Assembly: GCA_030372945.1 (NCBI GenBank)
Contig: JAUCQD010000173.1
Location: 1 to 38,589, forward strand
Direction of reading: 5' to 3'
DNA length: 38,589 nucleotides
From: Methanothrix sp.
GTDB taxonomy: Archaea > Halobacteriota > Methanosarcinia > Methanotrichales > Methanotrichaceae
Shown here: positions 18,101 to 25,397 of the stretch, piece by piece
Layout of the letters: the number at the start of each line of letters is the position of its first letter
Numbering within the stretch: position 1 is the first letter of the stretch
Translations under genes and position numbers: made by a program
The notes under the pieces: model-generated
Told to the model about the DNA's origin: nothing
Database searches by the model: none
The model's input: the letters and a program-made list of their open reading frames with translations, nothing else

Positions 18101-18890
18101 TGATGGAGAGCGAGAACATGAGGATGCTGATCAGGACGTCTATGAGGGGGCGTCCGTCAAACATGAAGAAATTTTCAACCACCCACTCCGCACCCTTCGT
18201 TCCCCGCTCGATGTCTTTTTGGGCGTGAAGGAAGACTGGAATGACATTTGCTCCCTGCCCCTCGATCTCAGCTATCAGACTGTCGATGAACGCAGTGTTC
18301 CCCGCCCGCCAAAGGCTCTGGTAGAACCACAATCCGACCGTGGGCCTGCCGGCTACGTACTTGCTCTTCAGATACTCGTCCAGCGTCGGGACGTGATCGA
18401 ACTCCGGGTGATAGATGCCCTCCCAGGTGGGCCTCATGGGCTTGGAAAAAACATAATCTGCACCTGCGAGATGATTGGCCAGGTAGAGGAGGAGGTTGTA
18501 GAAGTTCTCCCGTCCGCCGTAGTCGAGATATTGGGACAAACTCCTGTAGACCTCGCCATCGACGGTCGACAGCCTCATGAGATCGGTCTCTGGCTCATTT
18601 GAGGCTGACTGGGCAAAGATCGAGGCGCCGCTGTTTTGCAGCATCTGGATCAGCTCGTCGAAGTAGGGGAGGCTCTTCCTTCCGCCGTGCAAATTGAAGA
18701 TGACCAGATGACAGCCTCGGGCATTCTGCACAAACTGCTCCCTTTGGGCAGCATCCTTGAGGTCCTCGCCAGATCTGACTGCCACCTCTGCAACCTCCCC
18801 TTTCTGGCGGATCAGCTCTTTTAGTGCTGATGTGAGAGGGAAGACGTCGCTTGCTTCCTGTGTTGTGACATAGGCAATCTTGACCTTCAT
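15108..18890 (-). CDS. cobN: CobN/BchH-type chelatase large subunit
   Basis: A 1260-residue protein of the CobN/magnesium-chelatase H-subunit family, which holds the tetrapyrrole during ATP-driven metal insertion. The N-terminal MKVKIAYVTTQEA begins the flavodoxin-like region, and VAIILHNYPPRDDRIGSAFGLDSP is the characteristic central motif. MHIGKHGSLEWLPGKSVGLS and GVDPHALQN-like C-terminal residues (KGVNPHALQNITE) are family-typical, and the length matches CobN (about 1250). Methanogens often carry several CobN paralogues, so the metal could be cobalt or another ion. The ATPase partner subunits are not in the window. A GGATGG lies nine bases before the ATG. A radical SAM gene follows directly. 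Confidence 0.92.
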   Translation of the reverse strand: MKVKIAYVTTQEASDVFPLTSALKELIRQKGEVAEVAVRSGEDLKDAAQREQFVQNARGCHLVIFNLHGGRKSLPYFDELIQMLQNSGASIFAQSASNEPETDLMRLSTVDGEVYRSLSQYLDYGGRENFYNLLLYLANHLAGADYVFSKPMRPTWEGIYHPEFDHVPTLDEYLKSKYVAGRPTVGLWFYQSLWRAGNTAFIDSLIAEIEGQGANVIPVFLHAQKDIERGTKGAEWVVENFFMFDGRPLIDVLISILMFSLSIRPWEGSGRYEAEEVARSEQWFLKRLNVPVLKAIVTYNSPAEWMQSLQGLSPLDISMGVAMPEFDGMLIAVPVAARERSDIDPLTGARIIRFEPLPERISKIVRLSLNWARLRHIPNFQKKVAIILHNYPPRDDRIGSAFGLDSPESVLNIMKGMKDAGYTIESIPKSGQALIEEVKRGLTLDRRWRSPAELARRAIDSVPEEEYESWFGQLPVAVQEKMASAWGEPPGELFVHEKRLIIPGIINGNIFIGLQPPRGFMEDPAAIYHSPDHPIPHHYYAYYRWIRDVFRADAVMHIGKHGSLEWLPGKSVGLSQSCFPDIAISDLPNIYPYIINNPGEGTQAKRRSYCCIIDHLVPVMHNADAYDEMAELEVMLADYYQAASEDPAKLQTQKRMIWEKACEAKLDHDLEIDEKAAFLDFDKFLESLHEYLHEMADTQIRDGLHILGEPPEGLRMDEFLVALTRIANGPVPSLRQSLAESLGYDYDYLLANRGKLTSGSKTCGQVIEELNALALRLVTGLHEQGFDRAHILALEEQILGRRNPKVELVLDYIAATLVPNIDATVDELSATLCACQGGFVLPGPSGAPTRGMADILPTARNFYSVDPQAIPSKAAWKVGVAQAEALLKRYLEDEGRYPESLGIVIWGSPTMRTKGDDIAEVLCLMGVRPVWEERSGRVTGIELIPLEELQRPRIDVMLRISGFFRDAFPNIVHLVDEAVELVAQQKEPPEKNFLAKHVSADISEKTAAGVERELAKIEACYRIFGCRPGAYGAGVSDAIDSKNWKDEKDLAEIYVKWGGYAYGRKNFGATAPDEFRRRLSRLDLTVKNEDTREYDMLDGDDFYSYHGGMIAAVKALKGELPRSYCGDSSDPDRVKTRSTVEETKHIFRARILNPKWIESMKRHGYKGAGDMSRMVDIAFGWDATAEVLEDWMYEALARRYALDREMQEWLKGVNPHALQNITERLLEAVERGMWQASDEMKQELREVYLEIEGWIEDDQA

Positions 18891-18952
18891 CGCATTAATC
18901 CATCCCGCTATCTTTATTGATCATGCTGACTTTCTCGTAACAAAACATTTTT

Positions 18953-18961
18953 TAATTTAAA
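18953..18961 (-). promoter_or_regulatory. Probable TATA box of cobN
   Basis: On the minus strand the bases read TTTAAATTA. A start site about 26 bases further would lie near 18931, giving cobN a leader of about 40 bases that includes its GGATGG ribosome binding site. No competing TATA element lies closer. Confidence 0.4.
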
Positions 18962-19128
18962 GCTAGTTTAGTTGATTAAATAAAGCTTTCGAGGCATTCT
19001 CGATCATCTGGCGAGTTGGTAGTCTGCTTGTGACATGTGGATAAGCGCAAAATCAATAACTTCAGGCGATCCAAACCATCAACCAATCAGTGGGCATCGG
19101 ACAAAGATCAACAGAACTTTGGATATCA

Positions 19129-19172
19129 ATTTCGATAACGATTTCGATAACGATTTCGATAACGATATCGTT
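19129..19172. repeat. Three 12-bp tandem repeats ending in a palindrome
   Basis: The unit ATTTCGATAACG occurs three times in register at 19129, 19141 and 19153. It is followed by ATATCGTT, so that AACGATATCGTT (19161-19172) is a perfect palindrome. A 12-bp period gives slightly more than one helical turn per unit, as in arrays bound by regulators. It lies about 170 bp upstream of the cobN TATA box and 535 bp from the opposite gene, so cobN is the likelier target if it is an operator. Confidence 0.75.
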
Positions 19173-19705
19173 CAAAATAAACACACTTAGAGGAACCAGT
19201 TCTTCAGGATCAGCTCAATGAAAGTAGACTATCGGTCGTCACATAGCGATTCATGATGTCTATCAGGCGTCGCTCAACAACAGGTCAACCTGCAATTGTA
19301 GCTTTGTTTTCAACGTTTCAGTGCTCAAATGACAGGGAGTTCAGGGTAAAAATGCGTACTCGCTTTACTGAAAACCATCACTGGAGTCGAATGAAAATGA
19401 CCTATTTTACGGCAAACACCCATTACTTCGCCCGTTAGCTCTATTCAGTAATCTGAGTACGCGATCGGCCTTTCCGATGTATTCATTCCTGCCTTTGCAG
19501 CTTATTGGCAGACTTCTAAAAAAATTAAATTATTATTAATACTTTTATTAAGATTGTGGAGATCTGTTAATTTGCACCGCAAAATGATGAGGTAAAATGG
19601 TCCAACAATCGATTTAAACCAATACTACTACTAATAATTTTTGTAGTTAGCAAAAGATTTTTGTAAAAGATCTTAGCTAAATACAGAACTGTAGGAGCGG
19701 TTTGT

Positions 19706-20362
19706 ATGCGAACTATATTTAAGATCTCGTTAGTGTTCAGTTTGATTTTAATGCTGAGCACTTCCGCGTTGGGTTATGCATTTGGAAGCAAAGTTGCCCA
19801 TAATAACTACGATTGGGGGTATCCCCTAGTATTTCTAACAGCAAACCCCAATGATATTGGATACGTGGACTCAGGTGCGAATGGTTATGATGTAGGAGAT
19901 ACCATCTATCTGCGAAAATTTGCGAACAGCGACGCAAGAGTTCGGCTGTCCTGGGGCAATGGCAATCCCGGTGCGGCACCTGGCACAAAAGTGGAGATGG
20001 GAGATCAAGACTTCAATCAGCCCCTGATTGCCTTTAATGCTCCTGACTTTGTATTCAATGATATATCCGGTGTGATAGGCACCTACGACCGTTTCGATAG
20101 AGTTTATTTTACGACAGACATTGGTTCCGGATTGCTATTGACTGGCGATGATCGACTGAGTGTGCCCTCTGCAGGAACAAAGATTAGAAACTTCAATCCT
20201 GAAAATGGAAGACCATGGACCGCCTTCCCAGTTGCCTCAATACAGTATGTCGAAATTGATGGAAATGCAGGATACAACGTCTGCAGTGATTTCCTATACC
20301 TTCACATAGGTGGCAGCCATACTGTTTCGACTGGCGACATTCGCCTGACGCCGACACCCTGA
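19706..20362 (+). CDS. Orphan secreted protein, function unknown
   Basis: A 218-residue exported protein not recognised as any family. The signal peptide covers about residues 1-23 (core ISLVFSLILMLSTSALG). The mature part is Asp/Gly/Asn/Tyr-rich and looks all-beta. It has repeated aromatic-acidic turns (NPNDIGYVDSGANGYDVGDTIYL) and one Cys near the C-terminus. The SGANGYDVGDTIYL wording resembles sequences of archaeal secreted proteins that have a D-x-G-rich turn followed by 'GD.IYL'. The start has GGAGCGG at an appropriate spacing. The gene and its upstream region are more AT-rich than their neighbours, which could mean recent acquisition. It is probably transcribed alone, with a T-run terminator directly after it. 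Confidence 0.75.
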   Translation: MRTIFKISLVFSLILMLSTSALGYAFGSKVAHNNYDWGYPLVFLTANPNDIGYVDSGANGYDVGDTIYLRKFANSDARVRLSWGNGNPGAAPGTKVEMGDQDFNQPLIAFNAPDFVFNDISGVIGTYDRFDRVYFTTDIGSGLLLTGDDRLSVPSAGTKIRNFNPENGRPWTAFPVASIQYVEIDGNAGYNVCSDFLYLHIGGSHTVSTGDIRLTPTP

Positions 20363-20368
20363 TGCAGG

Positions 20369-20396
20369 TCCTTCTTCTTAGTCCTTCTTCTTTTTT
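20369..20396 (+). terminator. Oligo-T terminator with 11-bp direct repeat
   Basis: TCCTTCTTCTT occurs at 20369-20379 and again at 20382-20392, and six Ts run from 20391 to 20396. Pyrimidine- and T-rich tracts on the non-template strand are the usual archaeal intrinsic terminators. It sits seven bases after the preceding stop and just ahead of the rnhB promoter. Confidence 0.6.
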
Positions 20397-20402
20397 CGAT
20401 CA

Positions 20403-20412
20403 CTTAAAATAT
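20403..20412 (+). promoter_or_regulatory. TATA box of rnhB, likely leaderless transcript
   Basis: CTTAAAATAT is centred about 26 bases before the ATG at 20435, which places the predicted transcript start at or next to the start codon. No Shine-Dalgarno sequence precedes that ATG, so a leaderless mRNA is plausible. Confidence 0.45.
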
Positions 20413-20434
20413 CTTGGCATTCAATTTCATCGTC

Positions 20435-21067
20435 ATGCTTCTGCTGGGCGTAGATGAGGCAGGAAAAGGCCCAGTTGTCGGGTCGATGTTCATCGCAGGC
20501 CTGGTCATCGAGGAGGATAGGCTCTTTGACCTCGCGGCTATGGGCGTAAAAGACTCCAAGCGTCTTAGCCCAAAGGCACGTGAGATGCTGGCCAGAAAGA
20601 TCCGAAGCATCTCTGCCGACCAGTACATCCTGGAAGTCCCGCCGCGAGTCATCGATGAGCTTCGACTGGCTATGACGATGAACGAGATCATGGTAAGGAG
20701 CTTCTCTCAGGTGGTGCAAAGGCTGCATGCTGACAGGGCTGTTCTCGACGCCGCGGATGTGGATGCAGCCAGGTTTGCAGAGCGAGTGAAAGAGACCAGC
20801 AAAACCGGCATGGAGCTGATCGCCGAGCATAAAGCTGACGAGCGCCACCTGGTAGTCTCAGCCGCTTCCATCCTTGCCAAGGTGAGGCGAGATGCATCTT
20901 TGCGGGAACTGGAGGAGGAGCTGGGCCGCAAGATCGGAAGCGGATACCCATCTGATAAGGATACACTCGAATTTTTGAGCTGCTGGGTCAGAGAAAATCG
21001 AGAGCTTCCACCATGTGCCAGGCATAGCTGGACCACAGCACAACGTATAAAAGCTAGTTTTATATAG
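20435..21067 (+). CDS. rnhB: Ribonuclease HII
   Basis: A 210-residue enzyme cleaving RNA in RNA-DNA hybrids and at single ribonucleotides in DNA. LLGVDEAGKGPVVGSM at the N-terminus supplies the first Asp-Glu pair of the DEDD site. VLDAADVDA carries the third acidic residue, and EHKADERHLVVSAASILAKVRRD has the last Asp with the conserved Ser-Ile-x-Ala-Lys pattern. SGYPSDKDT is the typical GYPSD motif. I start at ATG 20435 because the family begins immediately before the first catalytic strand. The open frame reaches back to a TTG at 20414 with no family support. The aminotransferase gene follows on the same strand with its own TATA box. Confidence 0.95.
   Translation: MLLLGVDEAGKGPVVGSMFIAGLVIEEDRLFDLAAMGVKDSKRLSPKAREMLARKIRSISADQYILEVPPRVIDELRLAMTMNEIMVRSFSQVVQRLHADRAVLDAADVDAARFAERVKETSKTGMELIAEHKADERHLVVSAASILAKVRRDASLRELEEELGRKIGSGYPSDKDTLEFLSCWVRENRELPPCARHSWTTAQRIKASFI
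21058..21066 (+). promoter_or_regulatory. TATA box of the aminotransferase gene
   Basis: TTTTATATA lies at the very end of rnhB, overlapping its stop codon. A transcript start about 26 bases downstream, near 21089, leaves a leader of about 18 bases before ATG 21107. The match to the archaeal consensus is good. Confidence 0.55.
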
Positions 21068-21106
21068 ACCGCCTGAAACTAAGAGTTCTTTAGAGTTGGG
21101 ATACCC

Positions 21107-22252
21107 ATGGATATAGAGGATACGTTGCTCATGATTCCAGGGCCTGTCAAGGTCGCACCGCGCGTTTTGCGCTCCATGTCCAAACCTATGATCAGCCACA
21201 GAAGCGGCGAGTTCGGAGCCATCTACAGCGATTGCATCGGACTTCTCAAGCAGTTTTTCGAGACCCAGAACGATGTAGTTATAATGACCGGCAGCGGCAC
21301 TGTGGGTATGGATGCAGCCGTGGGCAGCATCATCGGTCGCAAGGACACCATCGTGACCATATCCAACGGAAAATTCGGCGAGAGGTTCACTGAGATCGGA
21401 GAGAGGTACGGCAAGGTCCTACCGGTGAAGTTCGAGTGGGGCACTCCCTTCGATCTGGAAAAGGTTGAAGCTGCACTTGAGCAGGGAGCTAAAGCTGTGG
21501 CCATGGTCCATAACGAGACCTCCGTCGGCCTCACCAACCCTGCAAAAGAGGTTGGCAAGCTGGCCCAAAAGCATGACGCAATCTTCATAGTGGACGGCAT
21601 ATCCTCGATAGGCGGGAATGAATTCCTGACAGATGATTGGAACATCGACATCGCCATCACCGGGTCTCAGAAGGCTCTGGCTGTACCTCCCGGCCTGGCC
21701 ATAGTCTCTGTATCGCAAAAAGCAGAAGAGAGGTTCGAGGCCAAGAGCGCCAGCTATTACGCAGACCTCAAGGCTCATCTGAAGAGTGCTAGGAAGAGTC
21801 CAGTGCAGACGCCTTACACTCCGGCGGTCCCCCTGTTCTTCGCTCTACAAGAAGCGCTGCATATGGCGTCAGAGGAGGGCTTTGCCTCTCGCAGGGCCAG
21901 AACTGCCCGTCAGGCTGAAGCAGTTCGGTCTGCGGCCAGAGCGCTGGACATCGAGCTCTTCCCTCAGGTGAACGAGCATTCTCATTACTCCAATACAGTA
22001 ACTGCCATGAAGATGCCTGCTGGGGTCACAGACGACAAACTGCGTGGCGGCATGAAGAAGCAGGGCGTGGTTGTGTCCGGCGGCCAGGAGCAGCTCAAGG
22101 GCAAGATCTTCCGCATCGGCACCATGGGCGCCTGCTCATCAGGCGATATTTTGAGGACGATCCAGACCCTTGAGCTGGTGTTGGCCAAGGAAGGGCAATT
22201 GCGATCACGTGGCGCAGGCGTTGAGGCAGCGAGCAGGGTGCTGGGAGTTTGA
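21107..22252 (+). CDS. Class V aminotransferase (serine-pyruvate/alanine-glyoxylate type)
   Basis: A 381-residue PLP-dependent enzyme. The N-terminal MIPGPVKVAPRVLRSM is the hallmark of the serine-pyruvate and alanine-glyoxylate aminotransferase group. TGSGTVGMDAAVGS binds the PLP phosphate. HNETSVG and FIVDGISSIGG (with the Asp contacting the PLP nitrogen) follow, and TGSQKALAVPPGL holds the Schiff-base Lys. The C-terminal FRIGTMGAC is also typical. Methanogen homologues are often annotated as broad-specificity aspartate, serine or alanine aminotransferases, so the physiological donor is open. It has its own TATA box and is followed by a T6 run. Confidence 0.9.
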   Translation: MDIEDTLLMIPGPVKVAPRVLRSMSKPMISHRSGEFGAIYSDCIGLLKQFFETQNDVVIMTGSGTVGMDAAVGSIIGRKDTIVTISNGKFGERFTEIGERYGKVLPVKFEWGTPFDLEKVEAALEQGAKAVAMVHNETSVGLTNPAKEVGKLAQKHDAIFIVDGISSIGGNEFLTDDWNIDIAITGSQKALAVPPGLAIVSVSQKAEERFEAKSASYYADLKAHLKSARKSPVQTPYTPAVPLFFALQEALHMASEEGFASRRARTARQAEAVRSAARALDIELFPQVNEHSHYSNTVTAMKMPAGVTDDKLRGGMKKQGVVVSGGQEQLKGKIFRIGTMGACSSGDILRTIQTLELVLAKEGQLRSRGAGVEAASRVLGV

Positions 22253-22279
22253 GCTACTACGCGTCAGACATCTATAAAA

Positions 22280-22285
22280 TTTTTT
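22280..22285 (+). terminator. T6 run after the aminotransferase gene
   Basis: Six Ts begin 28 bases after the stop, ahead of the promoter region of the next operon. It is a plausible archaeal intrinsic terminator. No stable hairpin precedes it. Confidence 0.45.
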
Positions 22286-22298
22286 CTTAGTCATTTAA

Positions 22299-22327
22299 TT
22301 TATATCGCCATCCAAAAGTCTTATAAG
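22299..22327 (+). promoter_or_regulatory. Promoter region of the FtsZ-like operon, two TATA-like elements
   Basis: TTTATAT at 22299-22305 and CTTATAAG at 22320-22327 are both acceptable TATA matches. They would give leaders of about 55 and 35 bases before ATG 22386. The gap to the previous gene is 133 bases and AT-rich. No other promoter-sized gap occurs in the following 5.3 kb, so this region should drive all four genes. Confidence 0.45.
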
Positions 22328-22385
22328 CATGATTTTGCTTTGGAGTAACTTGGAAAAAGAATGCAAAAGGGTTGAGTGAGTTGAA

Positions 22386-24011
22386 ATGGGCTGCCTACGA
22401 TCTTTGATCATTTTTTCTATACTACTCCTGTGGCTTGTCAATCCTGGCAATTCTTACGATGTATCTGTATTCATGAATCAGGCAGGCACTTTGATTGAGC
22501 CTTTTGATGTGGGCAAGACCATAGTATACAATGTTCAGATCTCTGGTGCAAGTAAATCTATGCTGTACACAGTCGAGATTACTGTTGGGCCTGGACCCGA
22601 TCAATCTGTCTCAAAAACCATCAAAAAAGATATAAACGCGAACGGCAACTCAGTCACTGTTCAATTTCCTGTGAATTTTCAGAGCTCCGAATTCTTGAGC
22701 GGTGAATTTGGAAAATGGCTTGGCGACCAAAACCGGACGGAAACATGGGATAGCGCATGGTACAGGGTTACAGTTACATCTCTCAATCCCTTCGAGGAAC
22801 CTGTTCAAGCCGAGGATCATACCGGCAAGCCGTCCATTGCGAAAGTCTTAGAGGAGTTTTGGGACCAGAAAGTTACTCCAAGAAAAGGATCAAATGAAGA
22901 TAGATATCAGTACGAGGTCTCGGTTCTATCCACTGTCCAGGATAGCATAACTTTAGAGGTTGGTCCGTCACGCAGTGGTCCTTGGACTTTGGTGGGCACA
23001 CAATCATATACAACACCTGGAATCCGGCAGATCCTCAAGTGGTCCAACGTAAGCCTGGGCTTTGATTTTGACTCTGCCGCTTACAGGATTTGTGGCAGAA
23101 AACAGATGATATTCGACGGACCCTCATGGCCTGTGGATGTCGAGTATAAAAATAGCAGGGTATCTCCAGATAGGGGCTTGTCAGATACGCCCTTCAACTA
23201 CAGCATAGATGTTAAAGCAGCGAAGGCCATCGATGTGGGGCTGAACGTCTGGGATGTGAGCAACAAAAGATATATTTCTGCAGGAAGGCAAAGCTACGTC
23301 AACGTCGGTCAGTGGGAGACTATGGTCTGGAGAGAGATCAATCCCTCATCGTCTGCAGAATCAAGCGGCATGTCCAACTATTACTTCAGCTTTTACTATC
23401 AAGGATCTGATAATCCTTTCTCCACCACTTATGAAAAAACCGGCAAGTATTCTTCAGGCCCAGCCCTGGTTGCGGTGAATTTGAGGAACTGGACGGTGAG
23501 CCCTGCAAACGGCTCAGTCTTCACCTGTTACAACTATTCTGTCCAGGTAGAAACAAGGCTGCCAAGTTGCGATATCGAACTGCAGACAGCACAGCCAAAC
23601 GGCGGGGTCTGGATAAATCAGGGAACTGCGACATACAGTGGAGACAACGAGACACTCGTTTGGAAAAATGTAAGCTTAGATCCTGTAAGCGATGAGCTGG
23701 GCAATGCAAGCTACAGGTTCTTGCTTGGAGACACAGTTCTGGGAAGATATGTTGGTCCGAAGATCGATGTTGCTTTTCGGGATCTGCTGTACAGCCGCAT
23801 CGGCAATACCGATCGTTTTGATTATAAGGTGAAGGTAAGATCCTCGAGACCTGGCCTGAAAATCGATCTGATCTACACGGATGATGGATTGGTCTGGAAT
23901 AGATCTCATCAGATCCAGGAATACAGATCCAATAGCACAGAATGGCAAGAGCTGGCATGGAAGAACCAACCCTGGCACAAGACAATAAAATTCGATGTGG
24001 TGAGCAATTAA
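22386..24011 (+). CDS. Secreted protein with four Ig-like repeats (FtsZ-like operon gene 1)
   Basis: A 541-residue exported protein of unknown function. The signal peptide covers about residues 1-23. A unique N-terminal domain (about 24-155) is followed by four repeats of about 95 residues near 158-254, 255-350, 365-460 and 467-541. Each repeat begins with a V-x-P or equivalent turn and an F/Y-x-Y-x-V-x-V strand. Each continues with a W...G...Y segment and a W-x-x-L/M-x-W strand (LKWSNVSL, MVWREI, LVWKNVSL, LAWKNQPW). Many N-x-S/T sites suggest surface glycosylation. No transmembrane anchor is visible. Its stop abuts the next gene's ATG with no gap, so it belongs to the four-gene unit that ends with the FtsZ-like GTPase. 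Confidence 0.8.
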   Translation: MGCLRSLIIFSILLLWLVNPGNSYDVSVFMNQAGTLIEPFDVGKTIVYNVQISGASKSMLYTVEITVGPGPDQSVSKTIKKDINANGNSVTVQFPVNFQSSEFLSGEFGKWLGDQNRTETWDSAWYRVTVTSLNPFEEPVQAEDHTGKPSIAKVLEEFWDQKVTPRKGSNEDRYQYEVSVLSTVQDSITLEVGPSRSGPWTLVGTQSYTTPGIRQILKWSNVSLGFDFDSAAYRICGRKQMIFDGPSWPVDVEYKNSRVSPDRGLSDTPFNYSIDVKAAKAIDVGLNVWDVSNKRYISAGRQSYVNVGQWETMVWREINPSSSAESSGMSNYYFSFYYQGSDNPFSTTYEKTGKYSSGPALVAVNLRNWTVSPANGSVFTCYNYSVQVETRLPSCDIELQTAQPNGGVWINQGTATYSGDNETLVWKNVSLDPVSDELGNASYRFLLGDTVLGRYVGPKIDVAFRDLLYSRIGNTDRFDYKVKVRSSRPGLKIDLIYTDDGLVWNRSHQIQEYRSNSTEWQELAWKNQPWHKTIKFDVVSN

Positions 24012-25397
24012 ATGGGCCAAGCACTTCGGTTTGCTATACTCCTGATGCTTCTGTTGCTATTGGATCAGCATGTCGCATGCCAGACTCTGGACATTCCCCC
24101 GCCTACGCCATCGCAAGGAGGCGGCGGGGGCGGTGGGAGCAGGCAGACCGATTTGGACAGGATCTTGAAGGCTTTGCAGGAAGGAAAGGAGCAAAAGCCT
24201 CAGAAGTTCGAGCAGTTGAAGAAACTGCTCTACATTGAGCCGTTTACAACTAAAGAATACAGCGATAAGTTAGGGCTGGGCCTTGATTTCAAAGGCAATA
24301 CGACGCTCAATAGAACTCAGGATTTTGTGGTACGAGCATATGTTGTAAACTCCAATCCGATAGAGATACGCAGGGCGATTTACCTGCGCCTGGAGGCCCT
24401 ATTGCCTGGCGAGAATGCTTTCTTGCAGGTGAATTCCATACCACAGATCATTCAGATAAATGAATACCAGGAGTCGAAGGACGGATCAAACTTTACATAC
24501 AGAGCCTTTCCTGAGCTGACATCGTTTTGTGATTTAAAGAAAGTCGGCACCGTCGTTCTTAGGTTGAAGGCGACCGACGGACAATATACCTGGACCTCGA
24601 AGAATCTCACGCTTAATGTAACAAATAGCCCACCCGTGCTATCTGACCTGTCCATAGAGGCTCCAAGCCCCACGAGGTATAATGATCCCATCACATATGT
24701 GGCCAACGTCACTGATTCAAACGGTGATGCTGTTAATGTCACCTTGCATATACTGGATGATACGGGCAGCGAAAGATCGAATGCAACTCAAATGGTCGCC
24801 TCCGGCCAGAGAGTGAACTTCGTGGCCAGCCAGTATGGTTTTTTTAATAAGGGTGATGCGGGAAAGAACTTCACATATTACTACTCCTTTGGAGACGGCA
24901 TAAACGTCTCTGTGACCGGCATTCAAAAGGGGCCTCAGTTAAAGAAGAGCACAGCCATATGGGCGGGGAGGCCAAAGGTCACACCTGAAGATCAAAATCA
25001 ATATTGGTGGCAGGGCTACAACTTCAGCCTGGAGATGAAGAATCAAGAGCCCGAGGATGCACAGGTGCAAGTCTCCCTCTATTTGGATACAAAGGCCCAC
25101 CCATGGAGGGCAATTGCGAGCCAGAATGTGGTGTTATCGGGCAGTCCCAGGACAGTTTTCTTCCTTGTCAAGCCCTTTGATGTTCTCGATGCCAACCAGA
25201 GCTTCCGCTATAAATTCGAGTATTCAGAATATGACCAGAACCAGAAGGATTATATAGAGCAGGATGCGCAAGCCCCGCTCAGTGCTAAACTGGTCAGATA
25301 CGACACGATCTCTGCTCTGAGCTTGGGCAATGTTGCTGCTATTTTGCTGCTGGCATTTGTGCTCGGCCTCCTTCTGGAGAGGAGGTTTTACAGATGA
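24012..25397 (+). CDS. Membrane-anchored extracellular protein (FtsZ-like operon gene 2)
   Basis: A 461-residue type I membrane protein of unknown function. The signal peptide is about residues 1-24. A low-complexity linker has seven consecutive Gly (36-42), followed by a charged helical segment (about 46-75). An extracellular beta-rich region with at least two Ig-like parts follows (about 85-210 and 215-430; the SPPVLSDLSIEAPSP junction marks the boundary). One transmembrane helix at about 438-456 ends in the basic tail ERRFYR on the inside. It carries many N-x-S/T sites. Its ATG directly follows the previous stop, and its own stop overlaps the next start as ATGA. The topology would let it link surface proteins to cytoplasmic partners. 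Confidence 0.8.
   Translation: MGQALRFAILLMLLLLLDQHVACQTLDIPPPTPSQGGGGGGGSRQTDLDRILKALQEGKEQKPQKFEQLKKLLYIEPFTTKEYSDKLGLGLDFKGNTTLNRTQDFVVRAYVVNSNPIEIRRAIYLRLEALLPGENAFLQVNSIPQIIQINEYQESKDGSNFTYRAFPELTSFCDLKKVGTVVLRLKATDGQYTWTSKNLTLNVTNSPPVLSDLSIEAPSPTRYNDPITYVANVTDSNGDAVNVTLHILDDTGSERSNATQMVASGQRVNFVASQYGFFNKGDAGKNFTYYYSFGDGINVSVTGIQKGPQLKKSTAIWAGRPKVTPEDQNQYWWQGYNFSLEMKNQEPEDAQVQVSLYLDTKAHPWRAIASQNVVLSGSPRTVFFLVKPFDVLDANQSFRYKFEYSEYDQNQKDYIEQDAQAPLSAKLVRYDTISALSLGNVAAILLLAFVLGLLLERRFYR

Larger units (their letters stand above)
18891..19705. other. 815-bp AT-rich non-coding region
   Basis: This is the longest gap in the window, between divergently transcribed cobN and the 19706 gene. It holds the probable cobN TATA box, the 12-bp tandem repeats at 19129-19164, a 12-bp palindrome at 19161-19172, and a very AT-rich segment from about 19510 to 19690. 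The only frame of size (19253-19438, 61 codons) has no recognisable product. I saw no tRNA fold, no riboswitch I could name and no Cys-rich peptide gene. Confidence 0.6.

Noticed and set aside
18891-19250. Cobalamin riboswitch or Cys-rich precursor peptide upstream of cobN
   Set aside because: I looked on the minus strand for a B12-box-like conserved element and for short Cys-containing frames; only trivial frames of 11-14 codons were seen.
19253-19438. 61-codon open frame inside the cobN upstream gap
   Set aside because: It has no ribosome binding site, no recognisable motif and an unconvincing composition; it is probably chance in a non-coding region.
19621-19632. ACTACTACT trinucleotide run as a functional repeat
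   Set aside because: It is too short and lies in low-complexity AT-rich sequence, so it is most likely incidental.
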